A stretch of 64,000 bases of DNA from Phenylobacterium aquaticum. GTDB lineage: Bacteria > Pseudomonadota > Alphaproteobacteria > Caulobacterales > Caulobacteraceae. The stretch covers positions 1 to 64,000 of the forward strand of contig CANCJJ010000003.1 of NCBI GenBank assembly GCA_947378305.1, written 5' to 3'. This document shows, piece by piece, positions 28,639 through 40,057 of the stretch. The position numbers and the translations under genes were made by a program. The notes below the pieces were generated by a model, which was given only the letters and a program-made list of their open reading frames with translations, was not told the origin of the DNA and did not search any database. Position 1 is the first letter of the stretch. Each line of letters opens with the position of its first letter.

Positions 28639-29136
28639 CTAATTGGAACTCAGGCTTGGGGTCACAGCATTGTCCCCGCGATCCAGCGGGTCCCGCAAGG
28701 GCGTGCCATTGGGCGCGAATTCCAGCGAGACGGAGTTGATGCAATAGCGGAGCCGGGTGGGCGGCGGCCCGTCGGGAAAGACATGACCCTGGTGGCTGTC
28801 ACAGCGTGCGCACCGGGTCTCGATCCGGATCATGCCGTAGCTGACATCCTTTATGGCTCTGACGTGAGCCTCATCGACAGGGGCATAAAAGCTGGGCCAA
28901 CCTGTCCCGCTCTCGAACTTTGTCCGGGCCTGAAACAGGGGTAGTCCACACAGGCGGCAGCAATAGACGCCGTCGGTCTTGTTGTTCAGAAGCCCTCCGC
29001 AAAAGGGGGCTTCAGTGCCGTGGTGCAGTAAAACATCTGCCTCTTCCCGGGAGAGATCGGCCTCCAGGGCCTTGCGTTCCGCGGGGTTCGGGGGCGAGAG
29101 ATCAAATCGGGATGACGAGAGGGTTGGCTTGTCCAT
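28639..29136 (-). CDS. msrB: Peptide-methionine (R)-S-oxide reductase
   Basis: The 165-residue product has the MsrB motifs: zinc CxxC pairs (CRLCGLPLF and CARCDSHQGHVFPDG), FESGTGWPSFYAP, and the catalytic Cys in RYCINS. It repairs oxidised methionine (R-epimer) in proteins. No signal peptide is present, so it acts in the cytoplasm. A GTG three codons upstream is an alternative start. Confidence 0.95.
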   Translation of the reverse strand: MDKPTLSSSRFDLSPPNPAERKALEADLSREEADVLLHHGTEAPFCGGLLNNKTDGVYCCRLCGLPLFQARTKFESGTGWPSFYAPVDEAHVRAIKDVSYGMIRIETRCARCDSHQGHVFPDGPPPTRLRYCINSVSLEFAPNGTPLRDPLDRGDNAVTPSLSSN

Positions 29137-29214
29137 GAGGAGCACTCTAATGTCAGACTTGTCAGTGCGAAAGGGCTAGGCGCAGTGACGTGTGTATCTG
29201 TTCAAGGGCGGGCT

Positions 29215-31191
<1,977 letters not shown>

Positions 31192-31216
31192 GCCCTAACC
31201 TGGCTGGAAGCTTGCC

Positions 31217-32518
31217 TCAGGCCTGCACCGCAGCGCTAATCGCCTGATCCAGGTCCGCCAGAAGGTCATCGATGTGTTCGATGCCGATGGAGAGGCGGAT
31301 ATAGCCCGGTGATACCCCGGTGGTCAGCTGCTCCTCCGGGCTGAGCTGGGAATGCGTGGTCGAGGCGGGGTGAATGGCCAGGCTGCGGGCGTCACCGATA
31401 TTGGCCACGTGGTAGAACAGCCCCAGATTGTCGATGAAGCGCTTTCCCGCATCGACGCCGCCTTCAAGCTCGAAGCCCACCAGTCCGCCCATGCCGCCCT
31501 TCAGGTACTTATCGGCCCGGAGACGCGGTTCACCGGATTGCAAGCTTGGGTGGATCACCTTGGAAACGCCTTTGCGCCCGGAGAGCCAGGCAGCAACCTT
31601 GGCCGCATTGGTGCAATGACGCTCCATCCTGAGGGGAACCGTTTCCACGCCCTGGATGAGCTGGAAGGCATTGAAGGGCGAGATCGACGCGCCCAGGTCG
31701 CGCAGTAGGATGACCCGTGCCCTGAGGATGTAGGCAATCGGCCCCAAGGGCTTTACAGCCTGGGTCCAAATCGCGCCATGATAGCTGGCATCGGGCGTAT
31801 TCAGTTGCGGTTGGCGTTCGGGGTGAGCTTCCCAATCGAAATTACCGCCATCGACAATCAGCCCCCCAATCGAGGTGCCGTGTCCGCCGAGGTATTTGGT
31901 GGCGGAATAGACCACAATGGCCGCTCCGTGATCGAGGGGGCGGCAGAGCAGGGGCGCTGCGGTATTGTCCATGATCAGGGGGATACCCAGGGGACGGCCA
32001 ATCGCGGCGACCTCGGCAATCGGGAAGACCTCCAGTTTTGGATTGGGCAGGGTCTCGGCATAATAGGCCCGGGTCCGGTCATCGGTTGCCCGGCGGAAGT
32101 TTTCCGGATCGGACGGGTCAACAAACCGGACTTCGATACCCTGGTCCTTCAGGGTGTTTGCAAACAGGTTCCAAGTGCCGCCATAAAGGGCGGTGGACGA
32201 GACGATATTGTCACCGGCCCGGGCCAGGTTCTGCACCGAGAATGCCGAGGCCGCCTGACCCGAGGCGACCGCCAGGGCTCCAACGCCACCTTCCAGGGCC
32301 GCAACCCGCTTTTCCAGGACGTCGGTGGTAGGGTTCATGATGCGCGTATAGATATTGCCCAGTTCACTGAGGGCGAACAGGGAGGCGGCATGGCCTGTGT
32401 CGTGGAACTGGAAGGACGTGGTCTGGTGGATCGGGACTGCAACGGACCCGGTCGTCGGGTCGGCGCGCCAGCCTGCGTGGACGGCGAGGGTCTCGGGGCG
32501 GTATGCAGCGCTGCTCAT
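31217..32518 (-). CDS. metY: O-acetylhomoserine sulfhydrylase
   Basis: The 433-residue PLP enzyme of the Cys/Met metabolism family starts with PETLAVHAGWRADPTTGSVA and has the PLP lysine K208 in YSATKYLGGHGTSIGG. The length and VPIHQTTSFQF are typical of MetY, which makes homocysteine from O-acetylhomoserine and sulfide. That would use the sulfide made by the sulfate-assimilation operon further on. The frame is open 50 codons upstream, but this ATG has GGGAGAAG behind it. It is convergent with pccA, 25 nt apart. Confidence 0.93.
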   Translation of the reverse strand: MSSAAYRPETLAVHAGWRADPTTGSVAVPIHQTTSFQFHDTGHAASLFALSELGNIYTRIMNPTTDVLEKRVAALEGGVGALAVASGQAASAFSVQNLARAGDNIVSSTALYGGTWNLFANTLKDQGIEVRFVDPSDPENFRRATDDRTRAYYAETLPNPKLEVFPIAEVAAIGRPLGIPLIMDNTAAPLLCRPLDHGAAIVVYSATKYLGGHGTSIGGLIVDGGNFDWEAHPERQPQLNTPDASYHGAIWTQAVKPLGPIAYILRARVILLRDLGASISPFNAFQLIQGVETVPLRMERHCTNAAKVAAWLSGRKGVSKVIHPSLQSGEPRLRADKYLKGGMGGLVGFELEGGVDAGKRFIDNLGLFYHVANIGDARSLAIHPASTTHSQLSPEEQLTTGVSPGYIRLSIGIEHIDDLLADLDQAISAAVQA

Positions 32519-32695
32519 CAGGTCTTCTCCCGGTTTGTCGTGTTTGAGCTGTCCCTTAGGCTGGAAAACTGGCCGCGAAAAGCGACTTCTGCTCGCGGCA
32601 GACCGAGGTTTTCTAAACCCTATCAACAACCCATCCCGAACCTGAAGGTCCCGACTCACGCCCTTCAATGTCGTTTCAGTTTGGGGGTTGGTCGC
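32519..32695 (-). promoter_or_regulatory. Leader/promoter region of metY
   Basis: The 177-nt gap upstream of metY can form, on the minus strand, GGGTTT-AGAA-AACCTC and a 7-bp stem GCCGCGA/TCGCGGC with a 14-nt loop. Methionine genes of alphaproteobacteria often carry SAM riboswitches here, but I could not match the SAM-II core, so no riboswitch is called. No clear -35/-10 pair was recognised. Confidence 0.3.
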
Positions 32696-33982
32696 CTAGG
32701 CCGGAACAATGGGGAGAAGTCTGTATCTACCATCCATGAGTTCGGCCCTGGGGAGGTAGGCTCTGAGGCTCATCGTATAGGGACCTGTCGAAGGGGCTGG
32801 TAGCCAATTGGCGGTCCTATCTCCACCTGGGTCTGTGCGGCTTATCCAGATGTCCAAACTGCCATCAGAGTTGCGTTTAAGGCCCGGGGTCCGGTCACCG
32901 ATTGCATATCGGTCTAATGCGTTGCGGGTGAGGAATTTCTGCTTTTCCTCGGTGACCTCGTACATGGTCAGGGACCAGAAGCCGTCCACAGGGGGAGGGC
33001 TCGGAAAGCGGAGTCGGTAGGGACCATCTCCACGAAACTCACCTTTGCCGGTGTCGCCCTCGGGGTTCATGTACATGGCCTCATCGACAGGGAGGGCTCC
33101 CAGACCAACCAAAGAGACCACTGCCCGGAAGGCATAGCCCTCGTCATACTTGCCCAGGGCTGCATTGGGGTAGGACCATCCCTGCACATAACGGCTGCCT
33201 GCCGCGAGGAATTGCAGGGTTGCCTTGGCATCAAGAATGCCCTGCTCGACCTCTCCCCACTGCTCTGGGGTCAGGCGAGATAGCTGGGACATATCCAAAT
33301 TCTTTTTCCAAGCCAGCGGCGCCCGGTTTTGGGCCCTTGGTGGATCGGATACCATAAGGGCCGCCGCCGCGGCCAAAACCTCTTGTGCGCTCGAATTCCT
33401 GGATGGATAAATCGGGGCTGGGCGGCAGTCAGGGCCGCTTAGCTTGAGGCCATCCTGGAGCTGGTTTGCGGCAAGCAGGTCCTTGGGGCCCTCAACCAGG
33501 GTACGAACAATCATCCACCCATGGGACGTGGAAATCGTAATATCCGATTTGTTTTTGACCGCCGTATTCGGTCCTATCAGTCGGAACCTTCCGCCATGAT
33601 TTCCGATGGATCGCGGGCTCAAGACAGCGTCGGTCTCAGTATACATGTTCATGATGTGCGCAGACTGGTAGCGCTTGCCAGATGGCGGCAGCGTCAGGGT
33701 CAAGGGGCCCTTTGTCAGGTCCAGCCAGGCGGACGAATAGAGCGTGTCGCTATTCGGTGTCGTCACCCGCCGAGACTCCCAGGTCGCCAGGGTTCTTACA
33801 TGCGCCAGGGTATTGGGTCGGGTCGCCTGCTGGCTCCGGGTGTGAGCCATTTCGAGCAGGGGGAGGGTAAATAGCCAGGCTTCCCTTGCTGCGGCGCGCA
33901 GGTTTCCGGCCTCGGCAAAGGCCTTTGCTGCCGGGATGAGGGCAATGGCAGATACAGCCAGAATGAGGTTTCGCCGGTTCAT
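32696..33982 (-). CDS. DUF1254/DUF1214 secreted protein
   Basis: The 428-residue product has a signal peptide (residues 1-23, ending ...KAFA). The N-terminal DUF1254 part carries AWLFTLPLLEM and TPNSDTLYSSAWLDLTKGPL; the C-terminal DUF1214 part carries PPVDGFWSLTMYE, RYAIGDRTPGLKRNSDGSLD and WLPAPSTGPYTMSLRAYLP. The family is widespread and its function is unknown; a periplasmic beta-rich protein is likely. It stands alone, followed by the metY leader. Confidence 0.9.
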   Translation of the reverse strand: MNRRNLILAVSAIALIPAAKAFAEAGNLRAAAREAWLFTLPLLEMAHTRSQQATRPNTLAHVRTLATWESRRVTTPNSDTLYSSAWLDLTKGPLTLTLPPSGKRYQSAHIMNMYTETDAVLSPRSIGNHGGRFRLIGPNTAVKNKSDITISTSHGWMIVRTLVEGPKDLLAANQLQDGLKLSGPDCRPAPIYPSRNSSAQEVLAAAAALMVSDPPRAQNRAPLAWKKNLDMSQLSRLTPEQWGEVEQGILDAKATLQFLAAGSRYVQGWSYPNAALGKYDEGYAFRAVVSLVGLGALPVDEAMYMNPEGDTGKGEFRGDGPYRLRFPSPPPVDGFWSLTMYEVTEEKQKFLTRNALDRYAIGDRTPGLKRNSDGSLDIWISRTDPGGDRTANWLPAPSTGPYTMSLRAYLPRAELMDGRYRLLPIVPA

Positions 33983-34071
33983 GAATGAGCCTCGTCCTGA
34001 CGGGATGTCTTAGGTAAAATCGTTACCTATCGAGTGCTTGAGCACCTCTATAGGCGTGGGCGAGATCATCG

Positions 34072-34102
34072 GCACCGGGGCAGGATTGCGTCGCCCCGGT
34101 GC
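34072..34102 (-). promoter_or_regulatory. Perfect 10-bp hairpin between the VOC and DUF1254 genes
   Basis: GCACCGGGGC and GCCCCGGTGC pair perfectly around 11 nt, just after the VOC-family gene on the minus strand. There is no T run on either strand, so a standard intrinsic terminator is not supported, but a transcription end or RNA-stabilising role for the VOC mRNA is possible. Confidence 0.4.
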
Positions 34103-34118
34103 TATCATGATAGGCCGA

Positions 34119-34496
34119 TCAGCCCATGCGGTGCAGGGCGCACAGCTTGTTGCCATCGGGGTCGCGCAAATAGGCAAGGTACATCTTGCCATTGGCACCT
34201 TCGCGAACTCCCGGGGGATCTTCACAGGTCACACCACCCGCCGCCAGGCCTGCAGCATGCCAAGCGTCGGCCTGAGCCGGGGTGCTGCAGGCAAAGCCAA
34301 TGGTTCCACCGTTTGCCGCCGTCGCCGGCTGGCCATCGATAGGCTGGGAGACCGAGAAAATTCCGGTGGGCGTGATGTAGAAAATGCGGTGCCCATCGAC
34401 CCGCGCGGGCGGAACACCAAGGGTCCCGAGTACGGCATCATAGAAGGATTGGGCTTTGGCCAGATCATTGGTGCCAATCATGATGTGTGAAAACAT
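34119..34496 (-). CDS. VOC-family (glyoxalase/bleomycin resistance fold) protein
   Basis: The 125-residue single-domain protein has the paired beta-alpha-beta repeats of the vicinal oxygen chelate fold: MFSHIMIGTNDLAKAQSFYD at the start and MYLAYLRDPDGNKLCALHR at the end, with possible metal ligands His4 and a late Tyr/Asp. Members include glyoxalases, dioxygenases and resistance proteins; the activity cannot be assigned. Confidence 0.87.
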   Translation of the reverse strand: MFSHIMIGTNDLAKAQSFYDAVLGTLGVPPARVDGHRIFYITPTGIFSVSQPIDGQPATAANGGTIGFACSTPAQADAWHAAGLAAGGVTCEDPPGVREGANGKMYLAYLRDPDGNKLCALHRMG

Positions 34497-34697
34497 ATCG
34501 GTCGACTTTCTAATTTCGGATTGAGATCGTGTTTTGGCAGGGCCGCTTCAGGTGCGGACTACAGAGCCACCTTCCACGACGAAGGCGTTTTGGGCAAGCT
34601 TGCGTATCACCTGCCCGTAGCTTCAAACTAGACATGTCAGAGATGCGGGTGACGGTAACCTCTGGCCACTCGTTACGGACATCAGGAGGACCCAGCC

Positions 34698-35048
34698 ATG
34701 CTCTATTCGGTGATCAAGGCCGCCATTTCCGGTCTATTGGTCGCGGCCGTCTCAGAGGTCGCAAAACGCAACCCTGGCCTGGGCGGGTTGATCGCGTCAC
34801 TTCCGCTTGTTTCCGTACTGGGGATTATCTGGTTATGGCGCGATCATCAGGCACCGGAGCGCATAGCCGCCCATGCCCAGGCAACCTTCTGGTTTGTTCT
34901 CCCGTCCCTGCCGATGTTTCTGGCCATTCCGGCCATGATTCAGCGTGGCGTCAGCGTCCCGGTCGCCTTGGCCGCAGGATGTGGCCTTACCATCTGCCTT
35001 TACCTGGCCATGTTGTGGGCGGCACAGAGGCTTGGCATCCAGATCTAG
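34698..35048 (+). CDS. DUF3147-type small membrane protein
   Basis: The 116-residue product has four hydrophobic segments and the pattern EVAKRNPGLGGLIASLPLVS followed by IWLWRDHQAPERIAAHAQAT, as in DUF3147 proteins of unknown function. It starts behind a strong CAGGAGG, and a 201-nt divergent gap separates it from the VOC gene. Its end overlaps the convergent M20 peptidase gene by 4 nt. Confidence 0.8.
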   Translation: MLYSVIKAAISGLLVAAVSEVAKRNPGLGGLIASLPLVSVLGIIWLWRDHQAPERIAAHAQATFWFVLPSLPMFLAIPAMIQRGVSVPVALAAGCGLTICLYLAMLWAAQRLGIQI

Positions 35049-36460
35049 TCGGCCTGGTCAGCGTAGATCTTCATGAGCTTATAGAGATAATCCCGGCTGT
35101 CGAAGAGCGACTTGACCCGGATACGCTCATTCAGGCCGTGAACGCCATCGCCATCCGAGCCGCCGAATTCTCCGGAAATGCCATAGGTCGGTATGCCAAC
35201 CGGGGTCAGAAAGGCTCCGTCGGTGGCACCTGCTGACATGGCGCGAACCTGAAGCACGCCGGGCCACATCTGGGCTGCCAGCTTTTCGGCGGGACCGAGG
35301 ACCTTGGGGTTCAATGGCGGCGGGGGTGCCGGGTCATTGCGCACTTCGCGAATGGACACCTTGACCTTTTCGTCGCCAATCACGTCCGTCAGGGTGAGAC
35401 GCACGGCCTCCGCACTCGTGCCGGGGAAGATGCGGCAATTGACGTTTGCTCGCGCCCTTTGGGGCAGGGCGTTGGTCGCGTGACCTGCATCCAGCAGGGT
35501 GGCAACACAGTTGGTGTGCAGGATGGAGTTGTAGTCCGGGTTGCGCTCAAGGCTGGCACGCGCCACCTCGTCTTGGGGCGACTTCAATAGGGCAAGGATG
35601 GCGTCCCGTTCTTCCGGGGGGCGTGTCGGGGCCATGCGCGTGAAGAAATCGCGGGTCGTGTCGCTAAAGGTCACCGGGAAACGGTAGCCCTGAATTCGTG
35701 TGAGCGCGCTGGCCAGATGATAGATGGCATTGTCGGGCAGGGGCCGCGAGCTGTGGCCGCCAGGATTGGTCACCTCGAGCGTATAGTTCTGCGACAGTTT
35801 TTCGCCGACCTGAATACCCAGGAAGAGGGGCTTGCCGGCCGGATCGAGCATACCGCCCCCGCCCTCATTGACCGCAAAGGCGGCGTCGATCAGATCGCGC
35901 TTATTGCTGGCCAGATATTGGGCCCCATTGAAGGCACCATTGGTTTCTTCGCCACAGGTCAGGGCCAGTTTCAGGGTCCGCTTTGGCTTGTAGTTTTCCT
36001 GCTTGTAGCGGACCAGGGTGTCCACCCAGATCGACACCATGGCCTTGTCGTCCGCGACGCCGCGTCCGTAGAAGAACCCGTATTCCTCAATCAGGGTGAA
36101 GGGGTCGCGGGTCCAGTCCTCGCGCTTGGCCTCAACAACGTCGAGATGGCCCAGCATCAGCACCGCCTTGGCCTTGGGATCGCGCCCGGGATAGACCACC
36201 ACGAGGCCGCCTTCCTTCGGATGGTCTGGCACGGCAAAGGGATGCAGGTCCGCCTCGGGAATACCGGCGGCCTTAAGACGGGCCCCCATGCGCTCGGCAG
36301 CCAGAGTGCAGCTTCCAGAGGACAGGGTGGTATTCGTCTCCACCAGCTCCTTGTAGAGAGCGCGAAACGCCGTTTGGTCTGGAGAAGTCGGTGTCTGGGC
36401 CAGTCCTGGCCCTGCCATTGCCGCCATGATCAATGTCGATATTGCGATTTTCTTCAGCAT
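35045..36460 (-). CDS. Secreted M20-family metallopeptidase
   Basis: The 471-residue product has a signal peptide ending at GPGLAQ (~residue 22) and M20 zinc motifs: LMLGHLDVVEAKREDW (first His and the activating Asp), GRGVADDKAMV (bridging Asp), CGEETNGAFNG (catalytic Glu-Glu), and a dimerisation domain with NPGGHSSRPLPDNAIY. It probably hydrolyses di- or oligopeptides in the periplasm, as the M20 carboxypeptidase/dipeptidase class does. Confidence 0.9.
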   Translation of the reverse strand: MLKKIAISTLIMAAMAGPGLAQTPTSPDQTAFRALYKELVETNTTLSSGSCTLAAERMGARLKAAGIPEADLHPFAVPDHPKEGGLVVVYPGRDPKAKAVLMLGHLDVVEAKREDWTRDPFTLIEEYGFFYGRGVADDKAMVSIWVDTLVRYKQENYKPKRTLKLALTCGEETNGAFNGAQYLASNKRDLIDAAFAVNEGGGGMLDPAGKPLFLGIQVGEKLSQNYTLEVTNPGGHSSRPLPDNAIYHLASALTRIQGYRFPVTFSDTTRDFFTRMAPTRPPEERDAILALLKSPQDEVARASLERNPDYNSILHTNCVATLLDAGHATNALPQRARANVNCRIFPGTSAEAVRLTLTDVIGDEKVKVSIREVRNDPAPPPPLNPKVLGPAEKLAAQMWPGVLQVRAMSAGATDGAFLTPVGIPTYGISGEFGGSDGDGVHGLNERIRVKSLFDSRDYLYKLMKIYADQAD

Positions 36461-36651
36461 GGCCGCGCCCCCGTGAATGACCGTTTGATCCTAGGGCGTC
36501 GAATGTCAGCGACAAGCCTGAAAGTGCGGGGGCGCGATATTGTCACCTTACTTCCGGGGACAGCCAGGCGGCTATCGACACCCCAGTCCCGGTAGCCTAA
36601 GCCGCCTTGATATTTGAATTTCCTTAACTCTGTCAAAAACCAGGATCGCAC

Positions 36652-37668
36652 ATGAGAGCCTACCGTTTCGATAGCTTCGAGGCCCTGGAAAATTTGCGTT
36701 TGCGCGAGGAGGCCGATCCACAGCCCCAGCGGGGCGAGGTGCTGGTGCGGGTACATGCCGTCTCCCTGAATTTCCGCGACATTGCCATGCTGCGCGGGCG
36801 GTATCCGCGCCCCTGCTTCCCGGGCTTGATTCCGACCAGCGACGGGGCCGGGGAGGTTGTGGCGGTTGGTGAGGGGGTCAAGGCCTTCAAGATCGGGGAC
36901 CGGGTCGTCGGGGCCTTTCATCCCCGCTGGTTCGGGGGCGATATGCCATCGACCATACAGAGCGACAGTTACGGGGCCGAGAGCGACGGCTGGCTCTGCG
37001 AACTCAAGGTCATCAGCCAGGAGGCGGTGGTACGTCTGCCGGACACCCTGACCTACGAAGAAGGGGCCGCGCTGCCCTGTGCGGGCGTAACCGCCTGGAC
37101 GGCTCTCACCGGGCCAGTACCCATTCGCGCCGGTCACAGTGTCCTCGTCCAGGGAAGTGGCGGGGTCTCAATCTTCGCCCTGCAACTGGCCCGCGCCGTG
37201 GGGGCCCGCGTGATTGCAACCACCTCGAGTGTTGCCAAGGCAGAGCGCCTAAAGGCCCTGGGGGCGACGGATGTCGTAAACTATGTCGATGAGCCGGACT
37301 GGGGGCGTCGCGTACGTGCCCTTACGGGGGGGCGCGGTGTGGATCGCGTCGTTGAGGTCGGCGGTCCCGGTACGATTGGCCAGTCCCTCCGGGCCGTGGC
37401 CCTCGGCGGCGAAATCGCCTCGATTGGCTTTCTTAGCACCGATAATCCTGGCATCGACTTCTTCCAGCTCAAGACCAGCGGGGCCAGTTTCCGCAATATC
37501 GCCGTTGGCGACCGGTCCGCCCTGATCGACTTGAATCGGACCATGTCCGCCACCGGCTTGAAACCGGTCATCGACCGCAGTTTCGCCTTCGACGCGGCCC
37601 ATGAAGCCTTCAGCTATCTGGAAACCGGGACCCATTTCGGGAAGGTCGTTATTCGCGGGCCAGAGTGA
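36652..37668 (+). CDS. Zinc-free MDR-family alcohol dehydrogenase/quinone oxidoreductase-like protein
   Basis: The 338-residue product has the medium-chain dehydrogenase fold: VHAVSLNFRDIAMLRGRYP, then the Rossmann motif VLVQGSGGVSIFALQLARAV for NAD(P) and RGVDRVVEVGGPGTIGQSL. The usual catalytic zinc ligands Cys and GHE are absent (TSDGAGEVVAVG stands at that place) and so is the four-cysteine structural zinc site. It is probably an NAD(P)H-dependent reductase of the quinone oxidoreductase type; the substrate is unknown. Confidence 0.87.
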   Translation: MRAYRFDSFEALENLRLREEADPQPQRGEVLVRVHAVSLNFRDIAMLRGRYPRPCFPGLIPTSDGAGEVVAVGEGVKAFKIGDRVVGAFHPRWFGGDMPSTIQSDSYGAESDGWLCELKVISQEAVVRLPDTLTYEEGAALPCAGVTAWTALTGPVPIRAGHSVLVQGSGGVSIFALQLARAVGARVIATTSSVAKAERLKALGATDVVNYVDEPDWGRRVRALTGGRGVDRVVEVGGPGTIGQSLRAVALGGEIASIGFLSTDNPGIDFFQLKTSGASFRNIAVGDRSALIDLNRTMSATGLKPVIDRSFAFDAAHEAFSYLETGTHFGKVVIRGPE

Positions 37669-37695
37669 GGCAGGACCCAGCCTTGCGTCCTGCCT
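37668..37695 (+). terminator. Perfect 9-bp hairpin after the MDR dehydrogenase gene
   Basis: AGGCAGGAC and GTCCTGCCT pair around a 10-nt loop immediately at the stop codon of the dehydrogenase gene. A T-rich patch (CTTCTTTT) comes only 11 nt later, so this may be a weak terminator. It lies between this gene and the opposing tRNA-Lys. Confidence 0.45.
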
Positions 37696-37721
37696 GGCCA
37701 CCTGACTTCTTTTCGGAAGAA

Positions 37722-37797
<76 letters not shown>

Positions 37798-37995
37798 TCT
37801 GCCTCTGACAAGCCCTGGAGCGGTGTCTGGCGAGGGCGCGGAACATACTGCAAGCCAGACCGAAAGCAAGGGCATGGTGACAATCGGCGCATCTAATTCG
37901 CAGGGGGCTTCGGCTTAGGTTGCCGAAGGCCGCAAAACCGTGTTCACTTCCGCTGCAAAATGCCCGATTTAACAGGGCGATTACGGGACGGGGGA

Positions 37996-40053
37996 ATGGA
38001 TATGGGCAAGGTCGGATTTTTTGGCGCAGCGGCGGCGATTTGTGCGGCCCTGGGCCTGGGATATGCGGGATTTTCCGGGGTTCGCGTCAGTTCGGCCGTC
38101 GCCGCTGAGGCCGAGACCATCGCCCCCAGCCGGGTCGATAATTTCCGGCTATCCGACACCCGGCTGGAGTCCCATGAACTCTACCGAATGGCCGATGCTT
38201 CGGCCATTGTGCTCCTGACCCAGCAGAACGGCTGCCCGATCAGCCGGAATACGGCCTCCTCCTTCCGGGCCCTCAAGGCCGCCTATTCGGGCAAGGGCGT
38301 TGAATTCATGATGCTGAATTCCAACCCCCTCGATACGCGTGACGAGATCAATGACGAGGCCAAGGCCTATGGTTTCGATGTCCCGGTGCTGATGGATACC
38401 ACACAGCTTATTGGCGAGCATCTGGGGGTTACCCGGACGGCGGAAGTGATCATTATCGAGCCGAAGACCTGGAAGATCCTCTATCGCGGCCCCATCGACG
38501 ACCGTGTGACCTATGAGCGCCAGAAGGCCAAGGCCGACCAGACCTGGGCCCGGGATGCCCTCGACGCCATCCTGGCCAAACAGCCGATCAAGGTGGCGCG
38601 GGAGCCCGCGGTCGGTTGCCTGATCAACTTCCCGGAACGCACCCGGCTGACGGATGCCAAGATTTCCTTTGTTCACGAGATCGCGCCGATCATTCAGGAA
38701 AAGTGCGTCGCCTGTCACCAGCCGGGCGGAATTGGCCCCATGCCGCTCACCAGCTATGAGCGCGTCAAGGCCTTCTCGCCCATGATCCGGGAGGTCATCC
38801 GCACCCAGCGTATGCCGCCCTGGCGGGCAGACCCGGGGGTCGGAAAGTTCCATGACGACAAGAGCCTGTCGTCAGACCAGATGCGGACCCTGGTTCACTG
38901 GATTGAAGCTGGTGCACCGCGAGGCGAGGGGGCGGACCCCATTGCGGCGGTCAAGTATCAGGCTTTGGAGTGGCCCCTGGGCAAGCCGGACCTGGTGCTG
39001 GATATCCCGGCCTATAACATCCCCGAGACGGGCATAGTCGACTATCAGCGGCCCTTCGTGGTGAACCCGCTGAAGGACGGCAAGTGGCTACGTGCCTCGA
39101 CCATTCAGGTTCAGAACCGTCAGTCTGTGCACCACATCCTGACCGGCTACATGACGACGCCGCCAGAGCCGGGCAAGCCCGCAAACGAATCCCGGTGGGG
39201 GTCGTCGGTGGGGGGCTATGCCGTCGGGGCGGAGTCCATTGTGGAACCTGATGACACCGGAACCTTCATCCCGCCAGGCGGGGCCATTGGCTTCCAGAAC
39301 CACTATACGCCCTTCGGACAGGCCGTGACGGAGCAGTCGAAGATTGCGCTCTACTTCTATGATAAAAAACCGAATTTGGTGATGCACAACTCGGTTATCG
39401 CCAATCCCAATATCTCCATTCCACCCAATGTGGAGAGCTGGCGCCAGCAGGCCTATCTGGCCTTCCCGAAGGATGCCTTGCTGTATGCCGCCTTCCCCCA
39501 TGCCCACTATCGCGGGGCCTCATCGGAATTGTGGATTCGCTATCCTGACGGCAAGGAAAAGCTGCTTCTGGCCCTGTCGCATTACGACTTCAACTGGCAG
39601 AGGGACTACAACTTCGCAGAGCCGATCCCGGTGCCAGCGGGGTCAAAGCTGATTGCCTATTACACCTATGACAATTCCAAGCGGAATCCGGCCAATCCGG
39701 ATCCGAACCGGACCGTGCCGTGGGGGGATCAGTCCTTCGATGAAATGCTCTACACGGCCCTGCGCTATCGCTGGGTTGGCGAGACCTCGGACAAGATGAA
39801 TGACTTTGACACACTCCTAGCGGCCAATCGCTTTTTCGGGATCTTGGACACCAATTTCGACGACAAGCTGAGCCCGGATGAGCTGTCTGGCCGCATGGGT
39901 GAGCGCCTCAAGGGGAATTTTGCCCTGATCGATGGAGACCATGACGGGTTCATCTCCCCCGCCGAACTCGACAAGGTGCAGCAGATGATGCGCCGAAGCC
40001 GTCCGCAAACCTCCGCCGTAGCCGACAAGGCCCCGCCCGCTGCGTCCAAGTAA
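37996..40053 (+). CDS. Secreted redoxin / cytochrome c / copper monooxygenase-like / EF-hand fusion protein
   Basis: The 685-residue protein has an N-terminal signal or anchor (residues ~5-37), then a redoxin-like domain (~45-205; single Cys80 in NGCPISR), a heme-c site C237-VA-C240-H241 with likely axial Met273 (RMPPW), and a domain with the ligand set of peptidylglycine/dopamine monooxygenases: His379-His380 (VHHIL), His436 (NHY), His502-x-His504 (PHAHYRG) and Met584 (FDEML). Two EF-hand loops (618-629 and 646-657) end the protein. The domains suggest a periplasmic copper oxidoreductase with its own electron carrier; the substrate is unknown. Similar large redoxin-annotated proteins exist in other phyla, but I know of no assigned function. 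The start is the ATG behind GACGGGGG. Confidence 0.8.
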   Translation: MDMGKVGFFGAAAAICAALGLGYAGFSGVRVSSAVAAEAETIAPSRVDNFRLSDTRLESHELYRMADASAIVLLTQQNGCPISRNTASSFRALKAAYSGKGVEFMMLNSNPLDTRDEINDEAKAYGFDVPVLMDTTQLIGEHLGVTRTAEVIIIEPKTWKILYRGPIDDRVTYERQKAKADQTWARDALDAILAKQPIKVAREPAVGCLINFPERTRLTDAKISFVHEIAPIIQEKCVACHQPGGIGPMPLTSYERVKAFSPMIREVIRTQRMPPWRADPGVGKFHDDKSLSSDQMRTLVHWIEAGAPRGEGADPIAAVKYQALEWPLGKPDLVLDIPAYNIPETGIVDYQRPFVVNPLKDGKWLRASTIQVQNRQSVHHILTGYMTTPPEPGKPANESRWGSSVGGYAVGAESIVEPDDTGTFIPPGGAIGFQNHYTPFGQAVTEQSKIALYFYDKKPNLVMHNSVIANPNISIPPNVESWRQQAYLAFPKDALLYAAFPHAHYRGASSELWIRYPDGKEKLLLALSHYDFNWQRDYNFAEPIPVPAGSKLIAYYTYDNSKRNPANPDPNRTVPWGDQSFDEMLYTALRYRWVGETSDKMNDFDTLLAANRFFGILDTNFDDKLSPDELSGRMGERLKGNFALIDGDHDGFISPAELDKVQQMMRRSRPQTSAVADKAPPAASK

Positions 40054-40057
40054 ACCG

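Noticed and set aside
32519..32650. SAM-II riboswitch upstream of metY
   Set aside because: AAGTCGCT occurs on the minus strand, but the conserved pseudoknot segments around it do not match in order or spacing.
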